A DNA stretch of 64,000 nucleotides from NCBI GenBank assembly GCA_016712565.1, contig JADJQU010000001.1, forward strand, positions 310,001 to 374,000, read 5' to 3'. The notes beneath the pieces were generated by a model, which was not told the origin of the DNA, did not search any database, and was given only the letters and a program-made list of their open reading frames with translations. A program made the translations under genes and the position numbers. Of this stretch, positions 25,887 through 35,106 are shown piece by piece. The stretch comes from Planctomycetota bacterium (GTDB taxonomy: Bacteria; Planctomycetota; UBA1135; GCA-002686595). Position 1 is the first letter of the stretch. Every line of letters starts with the position of its first letter.

Positions 25887-27110
25887 GATACTGCCCCGCA
25901 TGGCTGCGGAAAAAACCGCGTCAGGCCGCCACCGGCAAGCACTTGGGTCGGTCGCCCCAGGGTCCCCTGGCCCCGAGGTGCCCTGCCGATGCCGATTCGC
26001 CCCGCCTGCTGCCCGTTTTCCGACTGCCCCTCCCGTTCTGGCGCGCCCTTCGAGTACCGGCTCGACGGCCACTACGAGCGCGGCGTGGGACGTCGTTCGA
26101 TCCAGCGCTTGAGTGCCTCGCCTGCCGGCGCGGATTCTCGGAGCAGACCCTGCGCGTGGACTACCGACTCCAGCGACCCGAGCTGTTGCCTCGGTTCTTC
26201 CACAACCGCGTCTCCAAGGTCACGCACCGCCAATCGGCCCGGCTTCACGCCTGTTCCCGCTCGACCGAGTAGCGTCACTTCGGGCGTCTGCGCGAGCACT
26301 GCACGGCCTTTCGACAAGCAGATGGCCTCGATGGCTGCCCGCGGCGGGCTCGGCGAGGTCTTCCTCTTCGACGAGCAGGAGACCTTCGAGCACAGCCGGC
26401 TCAAGAAGCCGGTCACCGTGCCCGTGCTGATCGAGCGCCACAGCGGCTTCGTGTTCGACTGCCGGGTGGGAGCCCTGGCCCCGCGGGGCAAGAAGCGAGG
26501 CCGGCGAGCGGCCGGGGACGGGGCGAAACCGCAGGTTTCCGCGGCGGCGGCCCCCACGGCGGGAGCCGAGCCCCAGTCCGCCGTCCAAGCTCAGGTGCCC
26601 CCGGCGCCCGGGCCCCCGCCCGCCCCCAAGCCCGAGCCGCGGCGGCGCAGCGAGTCCAGGGCCAAGGTCAAGGAGGCCTTCGAGCGCCTGCGCGAGTGCA
26701 GCCCCAAGGACAAGCCGATCACAGTGCTCACCGACATGAAGAAGACCTACGGGGTCCTGCTGCGCAGGCTCTTTGGTGAGCGCTGCAGGCATCTGCGCAC
26801 GATCTCGACCCTCAAGCGCGACACCAGAAACCCGCTCTGGCACATCAACCACACGCTCGCTCGCACCCGGGATGGCGTGTCGCGCCTGGTGCGCAGGAGC
26901 TGGGCGGCCTCCAAGCTCCGCCAACGGCTCGAAGGCCATCTCTTCCTTTGGACCTGCTACCGCAACTACGTGCGCGGCAAGACCAACCACGAACCTAGAA
27001 CCACCCCCGCCATGGCCCTCGGGCTCCAGCCGCTGCCCTGGTCCGTGCCCGCCCTGCTCGAGCTGCGGGTGTTTCCAGGTAGCTGATCCGCAGCCATGCG
27101 GGGCAGTATC
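25887..27110 (+). mobile_element. Insertion sequence with perfect 24-bp terminal inverted repeats
   Basis: A 1224-bp element. The ends 25887-25910 and 27087-27110 are exact inverted repeats of 24 bp (left end begins GATACTGCCCCGCATGG). Between them lies a zinc-ribbon DDE transposase relic. I found no target duplication in the flanks: left ...CAACGTCA, right CCGCGTGG... The perfect ends suggest recent movement, at odds with the broken transposase. It is inserted between the nitronate monooxygenase promoter side and the HEAT gene. Confidence 0.85.
25989..27086 (+). pseudogene. IS1/IS1595-like transposase, broken reading frame
   Basis: Homology is spread over frames. ATG 25989 begins a zinc-ribbon-like N-terminus (MPIRPACCPFSDCP). 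The next block (CLACRRGFSEQTLRVDYR, then FHNRVSKVTHRQSARLH) is in a second frame that meets a TAG at about 26270 and resumes as RHFGRLREHCTAF. From about 26310 the first frame carries the catalytic part: MASMAARGGLGEVFLFDEQE, VPVLIERHSGFVFDCRVG, ITVLTDMKKTYGVLLRRLFG and SRLVRRSWAASKLRQRLEG. A Pro/Ala linker of about 60 residues sits inside the catalytic domain. At least two frameshifts plus one stop. Probably inactive unless these are sequence errors. Confidence 0.75.
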
Positions 27111-27325
27111 CCGCGTGGCCTAATCGTGACGGGCGTGGTGCTTTCGGAACGCCATTTGGGAACACCGCACTCGCTCCAGGTTGTGCAGGGCCCGTTTGGG
27201 CGTCGCGCGGGCCCCGTCGCCGGTGAATTCGTCGATTTCGGAGCTCGGCACGGTGGTTGCGCAGGGGAGGGCATTGCGCGTGCCCTCGAATCGCGCCCAC
27301 CGCATTCCCTCCCAGCGAGCTTCCC

Positions 27326-29428
27326 ATGAACCGAATGATCCTCACCGGCGCCTGCGCGAGCCTGCTCGCGCTTCCCACGCTTGGCTTCGCCCACGGCGGT
27401 ACGTACCGCGGTCCCCAGGACACCGTTCCGCCCTCGGGCGGCGGAGGTGGCGGCGGGGGTGCGCCGCCGACGCCGGGGCCCGTGGGGCCGGGTCAGCCCG
27501 GTCCCGGCGGCGGTCGTACCACGCCGGGCGTGACGCCGGGGCAACCTGGTGGACCCAGCGGCCCGCGCCAGCCCGACACCGGTCCCGGCGGTGGGGGCGG
27601 CGATCTCACGGGCTGGGAATACTGGTGGGGCTTCAACAAGGAGCCTTATCTGGCGCTCAAGGCGCACCTGGCGGCCTCCGTGCTCACGGGCTCCGAGGAG
27701 TACTACCTGGGCCGAGGTGAAGTTTCGAACAGCCGCGACATGCAGCGCATCAACGAGGCCACCATCCGCGATCGCATCGTGCCGCGTTTGTTGCAGGCGC
27801 TGGCGAGCGAGCGCTCCAACGACATCCAGTCCAGCTGCATGATCGCCCTGGCGAAGATCGGCGAGAGCCGGGACGAGCACGGCCTCACGCCCATCGCCGA
27901 CGCGATCCGGCCCTTCCTTGCCAGCAGCAGCCAGGAACTGGCCGAAACCGCCGCGGTGTCGCTGGGCATCCTGGCCGCGGAGGAGAACATCCCGCTGCTC
28001 ACGGCGATCCTGGAGAGCGACCTGCCGGCCGCCCGCGGCATGGGCCTGCAGAGCGTCTCGAACTTCAGCGCACGCACCAGGGCCTTTGCGGCCTACGGCC
28101 TGGGATTGATCGGGCATCGAGCTTCCCACGAGCAGCGCCTGCGCATCAACGCCACCCTACGGCGGCTCCTGGACGGCGAGGGCCGGTCCATGGCCCAGCG
28201 CGACATCCCCGTGGCCTGCGTCACCGCCATGGGGCTCACGGCGCTGGGGCGCGCGGAGACGCCCCGTGCCGATGGCCGAGGTGCTCCGGAGATCCTGGCT
28301 ACGGTGGAGGATCAGGTGAACTACCTGCTCGCGTTCTATGCCGAGGAGTCGCGTCCGTCCCTGTTGCGCGCCCACGCGCCGACGGCCCTCGGGCGCCTGA
28401 TCGACGGTGCCGGACTGCGGGACGACCAGGTCCTGCGCGGGCGGGTCGCGGAGGTCCTGATGGCGGGCCTCACCAAGGAGCGCAAGGTGGACGACACCCT
28501 GCAGGAGAGCTGCATCCTCGCCTTGGGCGTCATCGGCGACGGCGATGCCGATCCCCTGGACCTCGCCATCCGCAAGACCCTGATGAACGTCAAGGAGGAA
28601 GTGGCCGACCAGCAGGCGCGGAACTTCTCGCTGATCGCCCTGGCCCAGGCCGCGAGCCGCGCGGGCGGCGGCGTGGGGGATCCGATCCACGGCGTCAACG
28701 CCAAGGATCGGCGCGAGAACGCGCGTTCCTTCCTGCTGGCAGAATTGGGCAAGCAGCGCACCTCCCTGGCTTCGTGGGCCGCCGTGTCCCTGGCGGTGCT
28801 GGAACGTGCCCTCGACGACCAGGATTTGGGCGCGGCCGCGGACTCCAAGCTGGCCCTGGCGACGGCCCTCAAGGAGGCGGGTTCCCCGTCGAGGACGGGC
28901 GCGTTGGCCATCGCCTGCGGGCTGGCGGTCGCCACGGACGCCCGCGAGGACCTGTTGCGCTACCTGGAGCAGGGTGGCGAGATCGAGTCCCGGGGCCACG
29001 CGGCGCTGGGTCTGGGTCTCCTGGGGGACCGCGCCGCGCTGCCGCGCATCAACGAGGTGCTGGCCAAGTCCAAGTACCAGCCGGAACTGCTCAAGAACAC
29101 GGCCATCGCCCTGGGCCTTCTGGGCGACCGGACCGTGGTGGGCGGACTGGTGCAGATGCTCGAAGGCGCGTCGAGCCTCGCCTCCCAGGCCGCCCTGAGC
29201 TCGGCCCTGGGCTTCATCGGTGACTCGCGCTCCATCGACCCCCTGATCCGACTGCTCGACGACAGCCAGAAGACCGATTTGGCCCGGGCCTTCGCCGTGG
29301 TGGCCCTGGGGCTGATCGCGGACAAGGAGCCCCTGCCCTGGAATTCCAAGATCTCGGTGGGCAGCAACTACCGCGCGAACACCGCGACCCTGACGGACCA
29401 GAAGGGCGGCATCCTCGACATCCTCTGA
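27326..29428 (+). CDS. Exported HEAT-repeat protein with Gly/Pro-rich N-terminus
   Basis: 700 residues from ATG 27326. Signal peptide (MNRMILTGACASLLALPTLGFA), then about 75 residues rich in Gly, Pro, Gln and Thr (GGGGGGGGAPPTPGPVGPG). The rest is a continuous array of HEAT-like helical pairs: LLQALASERSNDIQSSCMIA, AETAAVSLGILAAEENIPLL, ALGLGLLGDRAALPRINEVL and AFAVVALGLIADKEPLPWNS among others. It is probably a periplasmic or surface scaffold. This type is common in Planctomycetota and has no assigned partner. The 143-bp duplication begins at its stop codon, which may have arisen from slippage. Confidence 0.82.
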   Translation: MNRMILTGACASLLALPTLGFAHGGTYRGPQDTVPPSGGGGGGGGAPPTPGPVGPGQPGPGGGRTTPGVTPGQPGGPSGPRQPDTGPGGGGGDLTGWEYWWGFNKEPYLALKAHLAASVLTGSEEYYLGRGEVSNSRDMQRINEATIRDRIVPRLLQALASERSNDIQSSCMIALAKIGESRDEHGLTPIADAIRPFLASSSQELAETAAVSLGILAAEENIPLLTAILESDLPAARGMGLQSVSNFSARTRAFAAYGLGLIGHRASHEQRLRINATLRRLLDGEGRSMAQRDIPVACVTAMGLTALGRAETPRADGRGAPEILATVEDQVNYLLAFYAEESRPSLLRAHAPTALGRLIDGAGLRDDQVLRGRVAEVLMAGLTKERKVDDTLQESCILALGVIGDGDADPLDLAIRKTLMNVKEEVADQQARNFSLIALAQAASRAGGGVGDPIHGVNAKDRRENARSFLLAELGKQRTSLASWAAVSLAVLERALDDQDLGAAADSKLALATALKEAGSPSRTGALAIACGLAVATDAREDLLRYLEQGGEIESRGHAALGLGLLGDRAALPRINEVLAKSKYQPELLKNTAIALGLLGDRTVVGGLVQMLEGASSLASQAALSSALGFIGDSRSIDPLIRLLDDSQKTDLARAFAVVALGLIADKEPLPWNSKISVGSNYRANTATLTDQKGGILDIL

Positions 29429-29712
29429 CCGACGCCAGGTCTTGCCGGGCGCGCGCCGCGACCAGGGTTCCATCGCCTCTTCCCGGCGGCGGGGCCCTGG
29501 CCGCGGCCGTGCCCGGTGACCCACCCGAAACGGGCCCCCGGCGCTGCGCAAGACCGGGGGGCTTCCGCGGACCGACGCCAGGTGTTGCCGGGCGCGCGCC
29601 GCGACCAGGGTTCCATCGCCTCTTCCCGGCGGCGGGGCCCTGGCCGCGGCCGTGCGCGGTGACCCACCCGAAACGGGCCCCCGGCGCTGCGCAAGACCGG
29701 GGGGCTTCCTCG
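29427..29712. repeat. Tandem duplication of 143 bp
   Basis: Two direct copies, 29427-29569 and 29570-29712, differing at about three positions (T/C/G changes near the 15th base, near base 86 and at the end). The first copy includes the end of the HEAT gene stop codon. Both contain CCCACCCGAAACGGGC and the dyad GGCCGCGGCC. No similarity to the 174-bp repeats seen. Confidence 0.85.
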
Positions 29713-29851
29713 GGGCCCCCCGGCCGCGGGGAGAGGCGAACCCCATTCTCTTGGCTGGGGTCCCGGCGCGGAACCACCGGTGTGCTTCCGCCGCCGTTCC
29801 GAGGCAGACACCCCGTTCCAGGGGCAGGAACTCGGTTGCCAGGCCCTGGAT

Positions 29852-29875
29852 TCCGCGGCCCTGGGGGGCAGTATC
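29852..29875 (+). repeat. Solo copy of the IS terminal repeat
   Basis: Matches the right terminal repeat of the IS at 27087-27110 at 21 of 24 positions in the same orientation, including an unbroken GGGGCAGTATC. No second end or transposase lies nearby. It sits 5 nt before the start codon of the beta-helix gene, so an element end may supply part of that gene's leader. Confidence 0.55.
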
Positions 29876-29880
29876 CGTGC

Positions 29881-31149
29881 ATGGCAATCGATCGATCCCG
29901 GAGGGCCGCGCTGTTCCTGGAGCCGGCCTGGGCGATGGCCGGCGTCGTTTCGCTGGCGGCCTGTCTCTCACCACGGGCCCCGGAGTTCCCACCCGGCCTC
30001 CGCGGCCAGGAGCCCGCAGTTGCCCTCGAAGTGCGGGACACGGCCGGATGGAGGGCTGCCCTGGCCGAGGCCAGACCCGGTGCGGTGATCCTCCTGGCAC
30101 CCGGGGTCTACGCAGGCGGCGCGAGCCTCGCGAACCTGCGGAGCAGTCAGGAACATCCCCTGCGCATCGCCTCGCTCGATCCAGAGCACCCGGCCACGGT
30201 GCGCGGCGGCGGATGCGGCCTGCAGCTCACGGACGTGAACCACGTCGAAATCGCGGACCTCGTGTTCGAGGGACAGAGCGGCAACGGTCTCAACATCGAC
30301 GACGGGGGCACGCCGGAGAGCGCCTCCTCGCACGTGGTGCTGCGGCGAATCACCGTGCGCGACGTGGGCCCCCGCGGCAACTGCGACGGCATCAAGCTCT
30401 CGGGCGTGGTCGACTTCCGCGTGGAGGACTGCGTCGTCGAACGTTGGGGCAGCGCCGGCTCGGCCATCGACATGGTGGGCTGCCGCAACGGCGTGATCGA
30501 GCGTTCGCGCTTTGAGCACGGGCCCGAGGCAAGGAATGCCAACGGTGTGCAGGCCAAGGGCGGCTCCAGGGACATCGCCATTCGCCGATCGCGTTTCGTC
30601 GACGCGGGTTCGCGCGCGATCAACGTCGGAGGCAGCACCGGCCTGCAGTTTTTCCGACCGGCCCTGGAGACCTGGCAGGGGCCGCGCTTCGAGGCCAAGG
30701 ACGTGGTCGTCGAGGGCAACACGTTCCTGGGCAGCGATGCGCCCATCGCCTGGGTGGGGATCGACGGTTCACGGGTGCGGTTCAACACCATCTACCGGCC
30801 GAGGCGCTGGGTGCTGCGACTGCTCCAGGAGACCAGGGCCGAGGGCTTCGTGCCCGCCCGCGGCGGGGTCTTCGAGGACAACCTGGTGGTGTTCGCCGCC
30901 GACGAACTGCGCGGTGGGGGGCTCAACGTCGGCGACGGCACCAATCCCGGCTCGCTCGGCTTCGCGCGCAACCTGTGGACCTGCGTGGACCAGCCCGAGC
31001 GCTCGCGGGAGCTGGTGCGGCTGCCCAGCGAAGACGCAGGTGGTCGTTTCGGCCTCGATCCCCAGTTTCTGGACGCCCCCGCGGGGGATCTGCGGCTCGC
31101 GCCGGGAAGCCCTGCCGCGGGCGTGGGGGCCGAGGCGCTGCCGCCCTGA
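29881..31149 (+). CDS. Right-handed parallel beta-helix lipoprotein
   Basis: 422 residues from ATG 29881. The N-terminus carries a hydrophobic segment with lipobox-like VSLAACLSP. The domain begins with the pectate-lyase-type entry AALAEARPGAVILLAPGVY. It proceeds through Asn/Asp ladders (VNHVEIADLVFEGQSGNGLN, CDGIKLSGVVDFRVEDCVVE, SGSAIDMVGCRNGVIERSRF-like turn, NANGVQAKGGSRDIAIRRSRF, SRVRFNTIYRP) to a closing segment FGLDPQFLDAPAGDLRLAPGSPA. That ending is typical of secreted beta-helix proteins with polysaccharide lyase or adhesin roles. Substrate unknown. The start is close to an IS-end-like sequence. Confidence 0.85.
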   Translation: MAIDRSRRAALFLEPAWAMAGVVSLAACLSPRAPEFPPGLRGQEPAVALEVRDTAGWRAALAEARPGAVILLAPGVYAGGASLANLRSSQEHPLRIASLDPEHPATVRGGGCGLQLTDVNHVEIADLVFEGQSGNGLNIDDGGTPESASSHVVLRRITVRDVGPRGNCDGIKLSGVVDFRVEDCVVERWGSAGSAIDMVGCRNGVIERSRFEHGPEARNANGVQAKGGSRDIAIRRSRFVDAGSRAINVGGSTGLQFFRPALETWQGPRFEAKDVVVEGNTFLGSDAPIAWVGIDGSRVRFNTIYRPRRWVLRLLQETRAEGFVPARGGVFEDNLVVFAADELRGGGLNVGDGTNPGSLGFARNLWTCVDQPERSRELVRLPSEDAGGRFGLDPQFLDAPAGDLRLAPGSPAAGVGAEALPP

Positions 31150-31238
31150 GCCGTCTTGGAGCCCGCCGCGGGGCTCGCGCTCGCGACCGTTCGCGGCCAT
31201 ACTCGTCGCGGGCCGCCCGCCCCTCACCGGACCTTTCC

Positions 31239-31541
31239 ATGCAGAAGCACGGATTCTCGGCAGCGATCACCGCACCCCTGGCCCTGGCAGCGGTTGGCCT
31301 CGTGCTCCCGCTTCAGGGTTGCGCCGCGCCGCGCGGCATGGGGGAGCCCTGGGTCTACGGTCTCTCTCGGAACTACTACGACGATCAGGGGCCGGGGGGC
31401 GAGTTTTTCGCCACGGCGCTCTCGGAGTCGTGCACGCAGGAGGCCGCCGTCGCGGCCCTGGCGATCTTCGTCCTGCCCTTCGCCCTGGACACGGCCCTGC
31501 TGCCCATCACCGTGCCCCACGATCTTCTGGTGCGGCGATGA
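31239..31541 (+). CDS. YceK/YidQ-like small lipoprotein
   Basis: 100 residues from ATG 31239. A signal peptide with lipobox LPLQGCAAP is followed by the family pattern PRGMGEPWVYGLSRNYYDD and a second hydrophobic helix (AVAALAIFVLPFALDTALLPI), ending VPHDLLVRR. The middle AL(D)xxLxPxTxPxDL signature is that of YceK/YidQ (DUF1375) lipoproteins, whose function is not known. Located 93 nt before a glycosyltransferase gene on the same strand. Confidence 0.72.
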   Translation: MQKHGFSAAITAPLALAAVGLVLPLQGCAAPRGMGEPWVYGLSRNYYDDQGPGGEFFATALSESCTQEAAVAALAIFVLPFALDTALLPITVPHDLLVRR

Positions 31542-31634
31542 CCCGGCGGTCGGTTCCCGCGGGCAGTTCCGCGTCTTCGCCGGTGCGTCCCTGAGCGCGA
31601 GGCTTCCCATCGCCGACGGCTGTTTCCCACGGCC

Positions 31635-33326
31635 ATGAGACTTCCGGCACGGAAGCTCGATTCCGCGCGGACTCGCGGGGCGCTGATCGTGTTCTGTCTG
31701 GCCCTGGCCGTCCGCCTGATGTTCTTCCTGGCCACCTCGGATCGCCAGTGGCCGCACTCCGTGCTGTACGAGGGCGACGCGCCGGTCTGGGCCCGCTGGG
31801 CGGAGGCCCTCGACCACGGGGAGAGCTTTGAGTTCGACCTGCCCATGCGCACGCCCGGCGTGGCCTTCCTGTTGCACTGGGTCGACGGGGGCCGCGATCT
31901 CGCTTCCTTCGCGCTGCTGAAGGGCCTGTGGTGCGGCCTGGGCGCGGCGACCGTGGCCGCGTTGTTCGCCTTGACCCACCGCGCCCTTGGGGCCAGGGCC
32001 GCCTGGCTCGCGGCCCTGCTGGCCTGCTTCAGTTTCGGCTCCTACCAGCTGGCCGGATCCCTGAACAGCGAAGCTCCCTACGCGCTGCTGCTGGTGCTCC
32101 TGGTGGGGGCCACCGCTCAGCAGGCCGCGGCGCCGAGGCCCGGTCTCGCCCTGGCCCTGGGCGTGCTGCACGGCGCGGCCCTCTTGTTGCGGGCAGAGCA
32201 CGGCCTCCTGATGGCGCTGTTCCTCCCCTGGGGGCTGGCGGTGAATCGCACCCGCGCGAGCCTCCAGGCCGCCGGGCTCACCCTGCTGGCGACGCTGCTC
32301 GTGTGCGCGCCCTGGGTTCTGCGGAGCCACGCCGCGGTGGTGAACTTCAACACGTCGGATCCGCACCCGGTGAATTTCACCCAGGCCGCGCCGCCCTGGA
32401 GCCCCGAGGCCCAGGCCTTCCTCGCGACCCTGCCCGCCTTCGCGCGCGAGGGCAACTTCGCCTACGTCCAATTCCTGGCCCAGTCGAGCGGCAAGCCGCG
32501 CGTGGAGCGCGAGGATCTGGAGCGGCACTTCGACCTGCGTTTCGGCTACCGTCCCGAGCCCCTGGCGGAATGGACCCTGGTTTCGTCCAAGGGCGCCTTC
32601 GACTTCGCCCTGGCGAACCACCCCGCATCCGGCGGCGGCTTCTCGCGCGCGGCCCTGCTGGACGGCTTCGACGCCACGCCCGAATTCGCCTTCGGCCGAC
32701 CCAGCCACCTGCGACTGTACAACCGCGGCTTCGAAGTGGGTTGGGGCTTCATTCGCCAGGATGTGCCGGCCTGGTTCCGGCTCGTGGGGCGAAAGTTCGA
32801 GCGTTTCCTCGACGGGGCCTCGCTGGGCTGGACCCCATGGGATCTGCCCCACGGCGGCGCCCATCGGCGAAGGTCGGTGGATCTTTCCACGCCGCTCGAG
32901 CAGAGCCGCGCGGCGACGATCCTGCTGGGAATCCTCGCCCTCGCCGGCCTGATCCTCGTCGCGCGCACTCCCGTGGGAGCCCTGTGCGCGCTGGTGCTGG
33001 GGCACAAATTGGTGATCACGGCGCTGTTCTACGGCTACGCCCGCCAGGCGGTGTCGATTCAGTTCGTGTTCGCGCTGTTCATGGCCGCGGCCCTGGACCG
33101 TCTGCTGGAGCGCGCGCGGGTGCCGCGCTCCGCCGCGGCCGTCGGCCTGGGCGTTCTGTTCACGGCCTTGCTCGCCTGCGACGTGATCTACGTCTCCGGC
33201 CGCCGCGACTTCGCCATCCGTCCGACCGCGGCGGACCTTCCCATCGCGCGCACTCCCCACTGGGGGGCAGGGGCCTTCGAATCCGTGGGCGAGATCGAGA
33301 TCCTGCCCCGCGGCCCCGCGAAGTAG
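31635..33326 (+). CDS. ArnT/PMT-like membrane glycosyltransferase (GT39/83 fold)
   Basis: 563 residues. About ten membrane helices. The first helix (ALIVFCLALAVRLMFFL) is followed by the acidic loop YEGDAPVWARWAEAL, whose Asp and the motif RTPGVAFLLHWVD match GT-C enzymes that use polyprenyl-phosphate sugars. A large soluble loop (about residues 235-400) with GFDATPEFAFGRPSHLRLYN precedes the last helices, including VLGHKLVITALFYGYARQAV. The acceptor could be a lipid or protein. The gene stands between a YceK-like lipoprotein and protease genes, giving no further clue. Confidence 0.8.
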   Translation: MRLPARKLDSARTRGALIVFCLALAVRLMFFLATSDRQWPHSVLYEGDAPVWARWAEALDHGESFEFDLPMRTPGVAFLLHWVDGGRDLASFALLKGLWCGLGAATVAALFALTHRALGARAAWLAALLACFSFGSYQLAGSLNSEAPYALLLVLLVGATAQQAAAPRPGLALALGVLHGAALLLRAEHGLLMALFLPWGLAVNRTRASLQAAGLTLLATLLVCAPWVLRSHAAVVNFNTSDPHPVNFTQAAPPWSPEAQAFLATLPAFAREGNFAYVQFLAQSSGKPRVEREDLERHFDLRFGYRPEPLAEWTLVSSKGAFDFALANHPASGGGFSRAALLDGFDATPEFAFGRPSHLRLYNRGFEVGWGFIRQDVPAWFRLVGRKFERFLDGASLGWTPWDLPHGGAHRRRSVDLSTPLEQSRAATILLGILALAGLILVARTPVGALCALVLGHKLVITALFYGYARQAVSIQFVFALFMAAALDRLLERARVPRSAAAVGLGVLFTALLACDVIYVSGRRDFAIRPTAADLPIARTPHWGAGAFESVGEIEILPRGPAK

Positions 33327-33360
33327 GGCCTGGGTCGTCTGCCGCCGGCGGCCCACGGTG

Positions 33361-33400
33361 TTCTGCGGCGTTCCCCCGCGTTCCCCCGCGTTCTCAGGCG
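33361..33400 (+). repeat. Four 10-bp phased repeats upstream of the protease-like gene
   Basis: TTCTGCGGCG, TTCCCCCGCG, TTCCCCCGCG and TTCTCAGGCG follow each other without gaps, one DNA helical turn apart, ending 83 nt before ATG 33484. Could be a protein-binding array or simple slippage repeat. Confidence 0.5.
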
Positions 33401-33483
33401 GCCCCGCCGAAACGGCCAGCTCCGGGCGAGCCCGCCGGGACGCAGGGCCCTATAGTGGTGGCGGCCCCGACGAGGAATCCCGC

Positions 33484-35101
33484 ATGCGTCTTTCGCGTCT
33501 CTGGTCCCTGCCGCTCGCCCCCCTGGCTCTGCTGCTCTGCCTTGCGCTCGCCGTCCCGGCGCGGGCCCAGGGCGGCTACGACTCGACCAAGTTCAAGGAG
33601 CTGGGGCTCGAGTTCCCGGTGCCCCGCGACTACGAGCAGATCCCCACCCATCCCAACGAGGAGTGGGTCGTGATCTACTTCGCCGAGCGCGTGCCCAAGG
33701 ACCCCGACAAGCAGAAGGCGCTGCGGCCCGAGCTCAACGTGGTGTGGATCGACTGGGTCGCCGACGCGCAGCCCAGGACCCCCGCGCCCGACGCGCCCGG
33801 GACGCCGCCGCCGGCGCCGAATCCCGAGGCCGGGCCCGGAGACGCGACGTCGGAGGAGGAGTCCAAGAAGCCGCCGCCCATCAACACGTTCGAGCGCTTC
33901 GTGGAGCAGCGCCTGAAGGGCTGGACGCTCGGCGAAGTCAAGTCCCAGGGCGGCAAGGAGGGCTGGGAGCGCTTCGAGGCTTCGCTCCTCTCCGATTCCA
34001 AGCGCGGCCCCAACGCCGCGGGATCCGCCTTTTGGCTGCGCGGACCGAAGCGCAGCCTGGCCTTCTTCGGCCTGTGCGCCGTGCCCGACCTGGAACGGCA
34101 GTCGAAAATCTGGCGCGCCATGTTCGACAAGCTCGAGATCGCCGAGCCCGAGGACAGTTCGCGCGAGAAGTGGGAGCGTTTCTACGAGGGGAAGGAGATG
34201 CTCGACCGGCCCTATCGAGTGGACGTGCGCAGCAAGCTGGTGCGCGGCTGGAGTGCCGAGGACACGAAGAACTACATCCTGATCTTCGACACCAAGGATC
34301 GGCCCCTGATCCGGCTGATCGCGTCCGAGCTGGAGGCCATGCGCGGCGAGTACGAGCGCCTGTTCCCTCCCGCGGCGCCGGTGAAGGCGGTTTCCGCCGT
34401 GCGTGTCTGCAAGGACCGCGCCGAGTACCACCAGTACGGCGGGCCCCCCGGCTCGGGCGGATACTGGAATTCCGAGGCCCAGGAGCTGGTCTTCTACGAC
34501 TACGAGAACGTCAAGGGCAAGGCCAACACGGGCAAGGCCAACTCGCGGATCGTGCTCTACCACGAGGCGTTCCACCAGTTCATCCACTACTCCTGCGGGG
34601 AGCTGTCGCCCCACTCGTGGTTCAACGAGGGGACGGGCGACTACTTCAGCGGCGCGGTGATCTCGGGCGGCAAGGTGAATCGCATCGGCGTCAATCCCTG
34701 GCGCATCGAGACCATCCAGCGAGCCGTGCGCGAGAACAACGAGGTCGACTGGGCCAAGATCATCCCGCTACAGCCAGCGCGAGTACTACACCAACCCCGG
34801 GCTGTGCTACGCCCAAGGCTGGTCGATGATCTACTTCCTGCGCCACTCCAAGGCGGTGGAGAAGAACGCCCAGTGGAAGAAGATCCTGCCGGTCTACTTC
34901 GATACGCTGAAGCAATCCTGGAAGGGAGAGCAGGCGGCGCTCGAATCCTCCGGCAAACTGAAGGACCCGACCGCCCGGGGCGAGGCCGAGGCGCGAGCGC
35001 GCGAGGCCGCGGTGAGCCAGGCCTTCGCGGGCGTGGACATGAACCAGATCCACCAGACCTGGCGTGAGTTCGTCCTGGGTCTCAAGGCCCCCAGGGACTG
35101 A
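33484..35101 (+). CDS. Exported zincin-like (DUF1570/peptidase MA type) protein, one frameshift
   Basis: About 539 residues if the break is mended. The signal peptide is at the start (LALLLCLALAVPARAQ). The N-terminal half is a PsbP/DUF-like domain. The C-terminal half carries zinc-peptidase motif YHEAFHQFIHYS (HEAFH, His360) and the downstream third-ligand region WFNEGTGDYFSG, typical of gluzincin MA proteins. At about 34770 the frame changes. Homology continues as QREYYTNPGLCYAQGWSMIY in the next frame to a stop at 35101. One extra base in CCGCTACAGCC explains it. The catalytic motifs lie before the break. Followed after 5 nt by a second HExxH protein. Confidence 0.8.
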
Positions 35102-35106
35102 TCGCC

